In this document: positions 17,770-26,581 of the stretch, in pieces
How positions within the stretch are numbered: the first letter of the stretch is position 1
Layout of the letters: each line of letters begins with the position of its first letter
Assembly (NCBI GenBank): GCA_016721425.1
Contig: JADKID010000045.1
Location: 62,001 to 126,000, forward strand
Reading direction: 5' to 3'
Source of the DNA: Bryobacterales bacterium
Lineage (GTDB): Bacteria > Acidobacteriota > Terriglobia > Bryobacterales > Bryobacteraceae
Length of the DNA: 64,000 bases
Made by a program: the position numbers and the translations under genes
The notes under the pieces: generated by a model
Databases searched by the model: none
Told to the model about the DNA's origin: nothing
What the model saw: the letters and a program-made list of their open reading frames with translations, nothing else

Positions 17770-19044
17770 CTATTGATCTCCCGGTGCTTTCAGGGTACGC
17801 CAAACCATGGAATATCCGCTTGACAACTTCGGCCGGTTGCCGCGCAACAGCAGCAGCGACGAGCCTTTGGAGGCCATGCCGATCTCAGCAGGAGGCAAGC
17901 GCAACTCAGGCCGCAGATTGTTGAACATCGTCTGCATGGATCGCTCCAGCGACGGGATATCGATCGATGCCGGGAATGCGCCGGTCTTGTTCTCGAAGTC
18001 GATCCGCAGCGGCACGATGGCCACGAAGCAGTGCCCGAAGGGGAAGTCGCGGCAGACCACCTGATCGAGCCGGGCGCTGATGCGCGCGCCCTTTGGCACC
18101 AGGATCTGCCCATCCCGCTGCGCGTTCTTTGTCACCTCGAAGTTCACAGGGTCACCGGTGGCAGCCTTGCTGAGATCAAGGGTCTCGACGAGCTTCGTGT
18201 TGAGCAGCAGGTCTTTAGGCAGAGTCACGACGACCTGCGCCGCGGCCGGCGTGGCGTCCGGCGCAGGCTCATCGAAAATGAGTGTTGATTCTCCGGAGTA
18301 CTGCTTGCAGCGCGAGAATACGGTCTTATTGCGGCTGTCCAAGCCCTGAACGCCGGTGAGCGTCATATCCATCATGACGGGCAGAACATAGGTACGGTCG
18401 CCGATGGGCAGGCGGGCATATTCGATGAGCTTGTATCCGCGCGCCAGCGGAATCTGGCGGGGGATCTCATCGACCGTCATCTCCAGGCGGATCAGATCCA
18501 GAGAGTCCTTGTCGTGCCAGACATGGCCCTGATAGCCGACCTCGCCCTCGGCGCCGGCGACCCGCATCAAGTACTTGCTAGCGGTCATCGGGACCTTGTA
18601 ATGGAATTTGTGGGCGGGTTTCCCGTTCACATCCTCCAGCCCGAGGTAGTGAAACTTAGCCTGGCCTGTAAGGAAAATGCTTTTGGCGTGCAGAGCGAAG
18701 TCGCCCGTTCCGATGGCGCCCATTCCGCCGACGAGTTTGGTGACGTCTGTTTCCTCGAACTTCGGGGAGCCGGGCCAGGCGTAGAGTTCCCTGCCCTCCG
18801 CCAGTGCGACTTCGAGACGGATGGTGTCGAGCAATTGGAACTTCTTGGTGGATGGAGTGCGCTGGCTGCGCTCGATGGTCTCGACGCAGGTGAAATTGGG
18901 CATGCTGCGAAGCATCTCGCTGACCACATGCTGGACTCGGCCAATCAGGATCAGTTCCGGCGTCACGGGCTGGCTGGAATCATATTGAGCCCATGACGGC
19001 GCGAGCGGCATAAGAAATAGGCAGAGCCGTGCCCGACGAAGCAT
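17770..19044 (-). CDS. Conserved secreted protein of unknown function
   Basis: A 424-aa protein with a Sec-type signal peptide (MLRRARLCLFLMPLAPSWAQ). The middle (residues 30-260) reads like an acidobacterial outer-membrane/periplasmic protein with many beta-strands, including MPNFTCVETIERSQR and YHYLG-like segments. The C-terminal third contains VLVPKGARISARLDQ-type sequence, similar in style to the 'LFEATLDQPLEIDGYLVAARGATVEG' type seen in the lipoprotein encoded at 19356. I do not recognise a catalytic motif. The ATG at 19044 is chosen because the signal peptide begins there. It starts a probable operon with GH88 and GH78 and diverges from the CDGSH gene. Confidence 0.75.
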   Translation of the reverse strand: MLRRARLCLFLMPLAPSWAQYDSSQPVTPELILIGRVQHVVSEMLRSMPNFTCVETIERSQRTPSTKKFQLLDTIRLEVALAEGRELYAWPGSPKFEETDVTKLVGGMGAIGTGDFALHAKSIFLTGQAKFHYLGLEDVNGKPAHKFHYKVPMTASKYLMRVAGAEGEVGYQGHVWHDKDSLDLIRLEMTVDEIPRQIPLARGYKLIEYARLPIGDRTYVLPVMMDMTLTGVQGLDSRNKTVFSRCKQYSGESTLIFDEPAPDATPAAAQVVVTLPKDLLLNTKLVETLDLSKAATGDPVNFEVTKNAQRDGQILVPKGARISARLDQVVCRDFPFGHCFVAIVPLRIDFENKTGAFPASIDIPSLERSMQTMFNNLRPELRLPPAEIGMASKGSSLLLLRGNRPKLSSGYSMVWRTLKAPGDQ

Positions 19045-19086
19045 ACCAAGAGTATAGGCTTTCGGCCATCTGCTATCCTCACGTCT

Positions 19087-19326
19087 ATGGCCGTCAAAGT
19101 AACAGTTTTTAATAATGGCCCCCTTCGGATCGAAGGGGACGCCGGGGATTTCGCGATCTGCGATGCCCAAGGCAACGCGTTTGGGCTTGCCGGGCGAGCG
19201 GCCATCGGGCTGTGCCGGTGTGGACTCTCGGCCAACAAGCCGTTCTGCGATGGGTCACATGCCAGGCAGGGTTTTGAATCGGTTTGCGAGGCGCGCGAGC
19301 TGCCACCGGTCAAGCCAAAGGTATAA
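19087..19326 (+). CDS. CDGSH iron-sulfur domain protein
   Basis: A small (79 aa) protein carrying the complete CDGSH 2Fe-2S motif, CRCGLSANKPFCDGSH, in which three Cys and one His bind the cluster. Small stand-alone bacterial CDGSH proteins are cytoplasmic; their roles (redox sensing or cluster transfer) are poorly known. The N-terminal strand region (VKVTVFNNGPLRIEGD) fits the small beta-rich fold. It is transcribed divergently from the secreted protein at 17770, with 42 bp between the two starts, so the promoters probably overlap. Confidence 0.9.
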   Translation: MAVKVTVFNNGPLRIEGDAGDFAICDAQGNAFGLAGRAAIGLCRCGLSANKPFCDGSHARQGFESVCEARELPPVKPKV

Positions 19327-19355
19327 ACGGAACGAACCAACTCAGAGGGAACGTG

Positions 19356-20297
19356 ATGAAGCGGATGTTATGGGCGTTTGGGACAAGCGTGCTGGCCTTG
19401 TCCCTGATGATATCGGGCTGCTCCAAGAAGGAGTCCGAGGCAGAGAAACAACTCGCCGAAACGCAGAAGCAGTTGGAAGAGGCGAAGAAGAAGCTGGAGG
19501 AAGCTGCCGCAAAGGCTGAGCCGGCGGTTGAGTCCGCTGGGGCGGCGGCAGGCGCTGTGGCGGCCAAAGCGGGCGCAGTCGCCAATTCTGCAGTCTCACG
19601 AGCGAAGAGCGACGTTGCGGCGACCAAGACTGGCCTGGCCAACAACGCAGCGGCCATCGACCAGAATAAGGCAGCCATCAACCAGAACAGGGCTGGCATC
19701 GAGAAGAACTCCTCCGGCATTGAGCAGAACCGACAGGGCGTGGAAGAGGCCAAGCGCATGGCTGCGCCGGCGCCCATTCACACAATCCCGGCCGGCACGC
19801 CGCTCTCGGTCCGCACGACGGGCAAGCTCTCGACGAAGACAGCGGCCAATGGCTCGCTATTTGAAGCGACGCTGGATCAGCCTCTCGAAATCGATGGGTA
19901 CCTGGTGGCGGCCCGTGGCGCCACGGTGGAGGGCGTTGTGGTGAGCTCGGATCCAGGCGGCCGGGTGAAAGGCGTGGCATCCATCACGGTGGCGTTGCGC
20001 CGCATCATCATGGCCGACGGCAGGAGCCTGGCGATCAAGACCGGCCAGTTTGCGGCCGAGGCGAAGAAGAGCGGTGGGAAGGACGCGTTGAAGGTGGGCG
20101 TCGCATCGGGTATTGGCGCGGCCATCGGCGCGATCGCGGGTGGCGGCAAGGGCGCGGCGATCGGCGCCGGCGCGGGCGCGGCCGGCGGCACGGGCATGGT
20201 GCTAGGAACCAGGGGAGCGGCCGCGGAATTGCCGGCCGAGACAGTGCTTTCCTTCAAGCTGGCGGCTCCGGTCAATGTGCAGGAACTGAAGAGATAG
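19356..20297 (+). CDS. Lipoprotein with coiled-coil and glycine-zipper region
   Basis: A 313-aa predicted lipoprotein. The signal peptide ends in the lipobox LMISGC (Cys at about residue 22). It is followed by a charged coiled-coil (residues 25-60, KQLEEAKKKLEEAAAK type), an Ala-rich stretch, a repeat of the pattern xIxxNxxgI (AAIDQNKAAINQNRAGIEKN), and a beta-rich domain (LSVRTTGKLSTKTAANGSLFEATLDQPL). The C-terminus contains a glycine zipper (GIGAAIGAIAGGGKGAAIGAGAGAAGGTG). The N-terminal part resembles Lpp/OmpA-linker style envelope proteins. Exact function unknown. The ATG at 19356 has an upstream AGAGGGA ribosome-binding site. Confidence 0.8.
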   Translation: MKRMLWAFGTSVLALSLMISGCSKKESEAEKQLAETQKQLEEAKKKLEEAAAKAEPAVESAGAAAGAVAAKAGAVANSAVSRAKSDVAATKTGLANNAAAIDQNKAAINQNRAGIEKNSSGIEQNRQGVEEAKRMAAPAPIHTIPAGTPLSVRTTGKLSTKTAANGSLFEATLDQPLEIDGYLVAARGATVEGVVVSSDPGGRVKGVASITVALRRIIMADGRSLAIKTGQFAAEAKKSGGKDALKVGVASGIGAAIGAIAGGGKGAAIGAGAGAAGGTGMVLGTRGAAAELPAETVLSFKLAAPVNVQELKR

Positions 20298-20298
20298 A

Positions 20299-21051
20299 GT
20301 GAACGCGGTGAGACCACGCGGGACCATGTTGGGGCGACTCCGCTCCAGGCTGTTCACCATTCCCGCGGCGTCTTTGGCAACGGCGGTGCTCATCAGCACC
20401 GCCGTTGTCACTTTGGTGTTCGGCTATTGGGCACGCTGGCAGGAGTGGCTCTACCGCCTTTGGGGCGGCACAGTGCTATTTATATTCGGCGCTCGCGTGA
20501 AAGTGCGCGGCGCAGAGAACCTGACGCCAGGTTCGAACTACGTGATCGTCTCCAACCACTTGAGCCTGGTGGACACGCCGGTGATGTTCCGCTGCCTGCC
20601 CGTCCCTTTCAAGTTCCTGGCCAAGCACGAACTTCTCAAGGTGCCCTTCATCGGCTGGTATCTGAAACGGGCCGGACACCTAACGGTGGACCGGGCGTCG
20701 CTGCGATCCTCGATCACGAGCATGAACGAATGCGCACGGCTGATCCGCGAGAAACATCTTTCGGTGCTAATCTTCGCCGAGGGCACGCGGAGCCTGACGG
20801 GCGAGATGCAGCCTTTCAAAGAGGGTGCGGCGTACCTATCGATCCAGTCCGGCGTACCAGTGGCGCCCGTGGCACTGGTGGGGACGTGGGATGTACTGCC
20901 GGCGAAGTCTGCGCATTTCATGCCGGGCGACGTGGAGATGCGCATCGGCACTCCGCTCAGCCCGGAAGGCTACACGCTGAAGACGCGCGGAGCCTTCACG
21001 GCGCTGATGGAAGAGCGCGTGCGGGCGCTGATGACGGACCCACTCGGCTAA
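20299..21051 (+). CDS. 1-acyl-sn-glycerol-3-phosphate acyltransferase (PlsC family)
   Basis: A 250-aa membrane-associated enzyme that transfers an acyl chain to lysophosphatidic acid. The diagnostic motifs are present: NHLSLVD (NHx4D) at about residue 85, FKFLAKHEL, and FAEGTRSLTGEMQPFKEGA (the EGTR and PFKxGA substrate-binding blocks). A hydrophobic N-terminal helix (AASLATAVLISTAVVTLVFGYW) anchors it. The start may be GTG at 20299 or ATG at 20326; I kept the longer one because the gene follows the lipoprotein gene by 1 nt. The 3-prime end overlaps the convergent S41 gene by 4 bp. Confidence 0.9.
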   Translation: MNAVRPRGTMLGRLRSRLFTIPAASLATAVLISTAVVTLVFGYWARWQEWLYRLWGGTVLFIFGARVKVRGAENLTPGSNYVIVSNHLSLVDTPVMFRCLPVPFKFLAKHELLKVPFIGWYLKRAGHLTVDRASLRSSITSMNECARLIREKHLSVLIFAEGTRSLTGEMQPFKEGAAYLSIQSGVPVAPVALVGTWDVLPAKSAHFMPGDVEMRIGTPLSPEGYTLKTRGAFTALMEERVRALMTDPLG

Positions 21052-22757
21052 GGCGTCTGCCGTCGGATCTGATCGATCATGGCCGTGGTGAAGGCGTCCA
21101 CGAAAGTGCGGCCGCCGTTCATGAGGTTGTCACGGGTCATGTAGTCCACTTCAAAATCCGGCAGCGCGCCCACGTTTTCGATGAAGTCGGTAGGCGGCAG
21201 GCCTGGCGCGGTGACGAGCTTCCCGCGGGTGCCGAGCGAGATGCTGAGCGCCACGTTGCCTTCTGTGTAAAAGCCGCTATCCGGGTTGTAGGAGAGCCCG
21301 CCGCCGCCGGCCGTCTGCTTGCCGAACATCAGAGCGCGTCCGACGTCCTGGAGGACGGAAGGAAACACATCGGCGGAGGAGGTGGAGAACTCGTCGATCA
21401 GCACGATCATGGACTTGTCATAGGCCCCGGGCGCGGGCTGCAGATCGAGCGAGAACCCGCAGATGGGCAGCGGCCCGGTGATGCCGCGATACTCCTTGTA
21501 GGCCGTGTCCAGGTCATTGAAGAACACCTTCAGATAGGCGCGGGTGGCCGCGTCGGCGCCGGATTCGAGAGCCGCCTCATAGTCCGCACGGGCGCTATTC
21601 ACCATGCTGAGAGTGGGCCGGAATTCGTCCCCGACCGTGCGGAACGGGTAGTAGATCAGGCGCGTGAGGATCTCGTTGGTCAGGCAGACATCGCCGCCAG
21701 GATTCCGCATCACGTCGACGATCAGCCCGTTGGTGTTGGCACGGAAATAGGCGATCTCCGAATCGATCGCGCGGAGCATGGAGGCACGGCCACTAGCGCC
21801 GCTGGGAAACTCGGGAATGCGCAGGAAGCCGATAGTGTAGCCGGCCGCCTCGTAAGTCCCGGTGTAAATGGGGTCAAAGGCGCCGCGTCCCAGGCGGACG
21901 ATGAAATTGGAGGGAAGCGTGAAGACCGGAGGCACGGCGCCGAAGTTGCGGAGCCGCTTGAAGGCGGGCGCCCGCCGCTCAGAGAGCGAGAGGCGGGCGG
22001 GGCCGCTAAGCGCGGACATGGGAGTGGGCACGGAGCCGATCTGCGTGAGGGGCGTGCCGGATTTCAACCACGGCATCGTGTATGTTTCCAGCGCGCCGGT
22101 AGCCGCACGGCGCACCACTACCGTGGCGCGGACTCCCACCTCATGGGCGCGCGGGATCACCTGCTGCACGCGAAAGGTGATCTGATCCAGAGCCCAGCGG
22201 CGGGTAGCGCGGGGATTGGCGAACGATTGCAGCTTGGCAACGCGGCTGGTCCACGCCTCGGCCGTCTCCCCGTCGACGGAGACCAGTTCGTCGCCGATCT
22301 GGAAGGGATATTGCGAAGCCGGCAGCCAGGTGCGGTTGATGCTCTCGATCAACGCCACGTCGTCGTAGAAATCAACCAGGAAGGGCAACTCGGCCGCGAA
22401 ATCGCTTTGCAGGAAGTAGCCGGAGTGGAGATCGCGCAACGAGGCGATGTACTCCATGCAGATCTCGTAGTATTCGAGGTCGTCCTTGGCGGCGGCGACG
22501 CGTGCCAGCCACGGCTGGATCTGGAGCGCATCGTATTGGAATGCATCCATTTTCCACTGGTAGGGGGCGTACGCCTTGGCCACCGAGCCGGCCAGTTGTT
22601 CGAAATCGACACGCCGCTGAGCGGCAGTGGTCTGGGCGGCGGCAGACAGGCTCAGAAAGAAAAAAGCCAGAGCGAGCCAGCAGAACCTGCCTGACTTGAT
22701 AGAATGTTGGCTTACCGGATGACCGGTGCCGGGAGGTAGTGATAAGGTGATCGCCAT
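21048..22757 (-). CDS. S41 family peptidase (C-terminal-processing-like)
   Basis: A 569-aa secreted serine protease of the S41/CtpA-tail-specific type. A hydrophobic signal segment (FCWLALAFFFLSLSAAAQ) follows a 25-residue polar N-terminus. A PDZ-like segment lies around PFQIGDELVSVDGETAEAW. The catalytic region has DEFSTSSADVFPSVL with the nucleophile Ser and, downstream, FGKQTAGGGG with the general-base Lys. I found no better start than the ATG at 22757, whose codon overlaps the region of the divergent gene's start. The physiological substrate is unknown. Confidence 0.85.
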   Translation of the reverse strand: MAITLSLPPGTGHPVSQHSIKSGRFCWLALAFFFLSLSAAAQTTAAQRRVDFEQLAGSVAKAYAPYQWKMDAFQYDALQIQPWLARVAAAKDDLEYYEICMEYIASLRDLHSGYFLQSDFAAELPFLVDFYDDVALIESINRTWLPASQYPFQIGDELVSVDGETAEAWTSRVAKLQSFANPRATRRWALDQITFRVQQVIPRAHEVGVRATVVVRRAATGALETYTMPWLKSGTPLTQIGSVPTPMSALSGPARLSLSERRAPAFKRLRNFGAVPPVFTLPSNFIVRLGRGAFDPIYTGTYEAAGYTIGFLRIPEFPSGASGRASMLRAIDSEIAYFRANTNGLIVDVMRNPGGDVCLTNEILTRLIYYPFRTVGDEFRPTLSMVNSARADYEAALESGADAATRAYLKVFFNDLDTAYKEYRGITGPLPICGFSLDLQPAPGAYDKSMIVLIDEFSTSSADVFPSVLQDVGRALMFGKQTAGGGGLSYNPDSGFYTEGNVALSISLGTRGKLVTAPGLPPTDFIENVGALPDFEVDYMTRDNLMNGGRTFVDAFTTAMIDQIRRQTP

Positions 22758-23145
22758 GGTTCTCCGATTTTATAGTTGTCTGTTTGCCCTTGCGCTGGGG
22801 CTGTTCATGACAGGCGTGTCTGGGGTGCTGTTGCTCAGCGGCTCGCAGAACTACAAGTTTGACATGCTGCCCTTCTGGAAAGGGGAGAGCGCCTTGTACG
22901 GCCTGCTGGCGCTTGGGATTCTGGGCATCGCGGCGGCAGCTCTGGCGCTGCTGGGCAAATTGAAACCGTTGATTGTGCTTTACACGCTGGCGGCGTTCGC
23001 CCTCCTGGTTTATGGCTATTTCGTCAGCCCCGTATACCGGTTTGGCGGTGAGGCCGAGGCGAAGTCCACACTATGGCTCGTCTTGGCAGCGTTGGCCGCA
23101 TTCCTCGCGTCACTGATGCATCTCAAGAGCCCCAAGCGCGCGTGA
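22747..23145 (+). CDS. Small integral membrane protein, unknown function
   Basis: A 132-aa protein with four hydrophobic helices: residues about 7-30 (SCLFALALGLFMTGVSGVLLL), 50-75, 80-100 and 108-128. The sequence ends in a short basic tail (LKSPKRA). There are no recognisable catalytic residues. GGGAGG lies 10 nt before the GTG at 22747, so I prefer this start; the ATG at 22756 is 19 nt from the ribosome-binding site. Its start region overlaps, head to head, the start of the S41 peptidase gene, which is uncommon. Confidence 0.7.
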   Translation: MIAMVLRFYSCLFALALGLFMTGVSGVLLLSGSQNYKFDMLPFWKGESALYGLLALGILGIAAAALALLGKLKPLIVLYTLAAFALLVYGYFVSPVYRFGGEAEAKSTLWLVLAALAAFLASLMHLKSPKRA

Positions 23146-23178
23146 GCGCAATTGGGAATTGAGTAGACCGTCCCCGAA

Positions 23179-24537
23179 TTACCAGAGCTCGTGAATGGGC
23201 TTGTACTCTTCGTCCTGGTTGGTGGGCACGAGGGCGAAGCCGCGGTTGAGCGGATCGTCGCGATAGACTTTCGTCCAATCGATGCCTAGCGCCGAGTAGA
23301 TGGTGGCCTCGAAATCTTCGGGGCGGATCTCGCGGTTGGCAGACCAACCGAAGTCGTTGACCACAGCGCCAACCGAATCGGTTTTGCCGATGGCCCTGCC
23401 ACCCTTTACGCCGGCGCCGGCCATCATGGCCGATTGGGTGAAGAAGTGGTCGCGTCCCCCACCTGAGTTCAGCGGCCCGACGGTACGGCCGAATTCACCC
23501 AAACAGAAGACCAGCGTCTCATTGAGCAGACCGTCGTTCTTGAGGTCGGCGATTAGTGTGCCCAACGCTGCATCAAAGGTGCGGCCCGTGGAGGTGGCAC
23601 TGGCCGGATTCAAGCCATTGCCGGTGTAGATGTTGGTGTGCAGATCCCATCCGCCCACGGTAATTTGAATGAAGCGCGTTCCCAGGCGGGAGCGCAGAAG
23701 ATTGCGCGCCGCGATGCAGGCATTGCCGAAACCGGTTGTGCCATAGCGTGCGCGTTCGGCGGCATCGAATGTAAATACCTTGTCGACATCGCCGTTGTAC
23801 ATCAGCATGCGGGCGCTGAGGTTGAACTGTTCCATCTCCTTGACACTGGGCCCGATCTCGCCCCAGGCGCGAGTCTCGGCGTCCAGTTCCAGCAGCAGTC
23901 CATAGCGCCGGTCGAAATTTGCCGCGCCGACGGGGCTCTGCGTGTTGCCGAGTCCATTGCCGCCGGGATTGACATAAAACGGAGCATGGCGAGGAGAGAG
24001 ATAGCCCTGCGACGGCCCCCCACCGGAGTTGAGCGAAAGAAACGCAGGGAGGATGGAATCCGGATCGCCCAGTTCCCGCGAGACCACGGAGCCGATGTGT
24101 GGTGCGATTTTCGAAAGCCCGGAGAGGGGATTGCGCCCGATCTGAACCCAAGACTGAACGAGGCCATGGACCAGCGCGTAGGCACGCGCCGAGCGAACCA
24201 TCGCCAGAGAATCTATCTGCTCAGCCAGTTTGGGAAATAGCCCGCGGGGCCAACGGAGATCGCCGTAGGAGGTGGGCTCCATCGCCGGCAGTGTCCACGC
24301 GCCTTCCTTCAGATCAAAAGTATCCGCGTGAGAAGGCCCGCCGGCCATCATCACAAAGATCACGTTCTTGGCCGTGCCCATCGGCGTGGATGCGCCCTTG
24401 GCGATGGTCTCCAGCGAGCGGCCAGGCAGGAAGAAACTGCCGGCTACGGCAGCGCCGGCGTGCTGGAAGAAGACGCGGCGATCGATGGCGGGCCGCCGCC
24501 AGAAGTGGGTACCGGAATCAGGAGTGCGGGGCTTCAT
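23179..24537 (-). CDS. DUF1501 family secreted protein
   Basis: A 452-aa protein with a Tat-like N-terminus (AIDRRVFFQHAGAAVAGSFFLPG) and the typical DUF1501 (sulfatase-fold-like) blocks: VIFVMMAGGPSHADTFDLK at the start of the domain, AYALVHGLVQSW, WDLHTNIY, VFCLGEFGRTVGPLNSGGGRDHF. Proteins of this family are abundant in planctomycetes, verrucomicrobia and acidobacteria and nearly always pair with a DUF1549/DUF1553 gene, as here (13 nt upstream). Metal-binding Asp and His residues of the alkaline-phosphatase fold appear conserved (HADTFD, GRDHF). The biochemical function is not established. Confidence 0.9.
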   Translation of the reverse strand: MKPRTPDSGTHFWRRPAIDRRVFFQHAGAAVAGSFFLPGRSLETIAKGASTPMGTAKNVIFVMMAGGPSHADTFDLKEGAWTLPAMEPTSYGDLRWPRGLFPKLAEQIDSLAMVRSARAYALVHGLVQSWVQIGRNPLSGLSKIAPHIGSVVSRELGDPDSILPAFLSLNSGGGPSQGYLSPRHAPFYVNPGGNGLGNTQSPVGAANFDRRYGLLLELDAETRAWGEIGPSVKEMEQFNLSARMLMYNGDVDKVFTFDAAERARYGTTGFGNACIAARNLLRSRLGTRFIQITVGGWDLHTNIYTGNGLNPASATSTGRTFDAALGTLIADLKNDGLLNETLVFCLGEFGRTVGPLNSGGGRDHFFTQSAMMAGAGVKGGRAIGKTDSVGAVVNDFGWSANREIRPEDFEATIYSALGIDWTKVYRDDPLNRGFALVPTNQDEEYKPIHELW

Positions 24538-24549
24538 GAGATCTCCCTC

Positions 24550-26469
24550 TTAATAGCTGAACAGGAACTCGGTCTTATTGATGAGCGCCCAGGCGAGGTC
24601 TTCCACGTTTGTGTTGCGATTAGAATTGGCGCGTGTCAGGAACTTCATGGCGACGCCACGCTCGTACTCGGTGGGCGAGCGGGAGATGAAGGTCAGAAAC
24701 ATATCGTCGACGACTGCGGTGTTGTCCCTGTTGGCGGCCATTCTGACCAGATACGGCGACGCGGTGGCGCCGGTGGCCCGCACGCGGTTGTTCACCACAG
24801 AGGAGTTCATCATGTTGAGCCACATAAGAATCGAGCCGGATTGTGATCGCGGCAAAGTGTCCCGGTTACCGCGGTTGAACGAGTTCATAAAAGCGTTGGC
24901 GGTGCCATCGGAGCGGGGCTCGACGGGCTCCGGCAACTGCATAGCCCAGGACACTTTATCGGCATAGCCGCCAATGGTGTAGGCGGGCATGAGGGCTGTG
25001 GATTTGGTGATGGCGTCGTGCACTTCCTCGGCTTCCAGACGGCGTGGAATGTGGCGGGCAAACAATGGTGCCTGGGTAATGTTCCATTCGCCCTCGTAGC
25101 GGGAGCTAAGCTGATAGGCTGTGCTACTGGCTAGAAAACGCAGTGTTTCGCGCAGATTGTAGTCGTTATCGCGCACAAAAGTGGCCAATTTCTCCAGGAG
25201 CAAAGGATGGGAAGCCTGGTAGGTCCAACCGGCGGGCGGCTCCACGCTGGGGTCCAACCGGGCGGGATCCAAGCCGTCCACCGGCTCCGCCAACGCCAGA
25301 TTGAACATCGCTTTCCAAAGCCGGTTGGCGTAGTTGCGGGCAAACATGGGATCGCGCGTCATGTTCTGCGCAAACGAGGCTCGCCAGTCGCCGGTGGCGG
25401 CTGTGCCGTCACGGTACATGGGAGGCAGGTTGGTGGTGGAGACGCCGTTGATCACCTGCGGAACGCGATTGGGGCGATTTCCGTAGTTCGTGTTGAGCGT
25501 GTAGAATCCGTTGGCGCGCTCCACGATATTGGTGGAGTTGGTGTAAAAATTGGTGGTATCGTTCCCGGGGTAGCCCTGGATGCTGGTGCGGGCGAAGTGA
25601 GCGGCCATTCGCTGGGCTTCCAAACGGGTGGCCTTGGCGCCCCAGGCGGATACCTGATCGAGATGGAACCTGCCGTTGTGACAGCTCAGGCAATCGTAGT
25701 GGGAGAGGCCCAGGAACGCCGTAGTTGCCTTGACCATTGTGAGATCGTAGGTGTCTTGAGCGGGGCCCATCGGCGCCAGACCGCGGAGCAGAAAATTGGC
25801 GCCGGCCGTGGCACGGTCATAGTTGTTGCCGGTGGCCGTGACCATTTCCCAGGCGATGTCGCGCCAGGGCTTGCTGGTGGCGATAGCGTCCTTGATGTAT
25901 TCGAACAGCCGGTTGCGGCCTTCCTGGCCCTGATTCCGGTTTTGCGCCGTCTGGGCGTTTTGCAGCAGGTCACCCAGCCAAACGGTCCATTTGTCGTTGA
26001 ACTCAGGTGAGTTCAGGAGCCTGTCGATGAGCGCATCACGCTTGTCCACGGCAGCATCGGATGTGAAGGCGACGATATCGGAGGCGGACGGAATGCGGCC
26101 CGTGAGATCCAGCGTCACGCGGCGGAGGAACTCCTCGTCGGTGCAGATGGCCGCCGAGGAGATGCCTTCGGCTTCGAGCCGGCGGAATATCTCCTCGTCG
26201 ATAAAACTGCGAACCGGCATCTCCTGGGGCGCCACCGCACGCCCAGCGGAGCGGGACTTTCCAAGGGCACGGGAGAACGCAATGGTGCGTTCATACGCTT
26301 CGCTGCGAGCCCGTGCAGCCCGATTGAGCGTCTCGTCGGGCGCGACAAGGTAGCTGCAATTCTGTCCAGAAGCTGGCGGAAGGTCGGCGAGCTCCTGAGC
26401 GTGGGCGGGCAACGCGAGCGAGCCGACGATTGAGGCCATCAAAGAGAGATGGAGTATACGGAAAGTCAT
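24550..26469 (-). CDS. DUF1549/DUF1553 protein with a CxxCH haem motif
   Basis: A 639-aa secreted protein with a signal peptide (MTFRILHLSLMASIVGSLALPAHAQ). The N-terminal half has the DUF1549 signature EFLRRVTLDLTGRIPS and DKRDALIDRLLNSPEFNDKW. The middle contains HYDCLSCHNGRFH, whose CLSCH is a c-type haem-binding motif. The C-terminal half is DUF1553-like (ARNYANRLWKAMFNLALAEPVDGLDPAR). The gene is followed 12 nt later by its usual partner DUF1501. The ATG at 26469 is chosen because the preceding in-frame sequence is antisense to the divergent gene and lacks a signal peptide. Confidence 0.88.
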   Translation of the reverse strand: MTFRILHLSLMASIVGSLALPAHAQELADLPPASGQNCSYLVAPDETLNRAARARSEAYERTIAFSRALGKSRSAGRAVAPQEMPVRSFIDEEIFRRLEAEGISSAAICTDEEFLRRVTLDLTGRIPSASDIVAFTSDAAVDKRDALIDRLLNSPEFNDKWTVWLGDLLQNAQTAQNRNQGQEGRNRLFEYIKDAIATSKPWRDIAWEMVTATGNNYDRATAGANFLLRGLAPMGPAQDTYDLTMVKATTAFLGLSHYDCLSCHNGRFHLDQVSAWGAKATRLEAQRMAAHFARTSIQGYPGNDTTNFYTNSTNIVERANGFYTLNTNYGNRPNRVPQVINGVSTTNLPPMYRDGTAATGDWRASFAQNMTRDPMFARNYANRLWKAMFNLALAEPVDGLDPARLDPSVEPPAGWTYQASHPLLLEKLATFVRDNDYNLRETLRFLASSTAYQLSSRYEGEWNITQAPLFARHIPRRLEAEEVHDAITKSTALMPAYTIGGYADKVSWAMQLPEPVEPRSDGTANAFMNSFNRGNRDTLPRSQSGSILMWLNMMNSSVVNNRVRATGATASPYLVRMAANRDNTAVVDDMFLTFISRSPTEYERGVAMKFLTRANSNRNTNVEDLAWALINKTEFLFSY

Positions 26470-26581
26470 GGTCACCCCGGATGGCCGAATTATAGCAAGA
26501 ACCGGCCGCTCTTCTATTGAAACCCAGGCTTCGGCCGCATGTTTCGGGAACGGAGATTTCGCGCGGCGCGTCCTGACGGGC

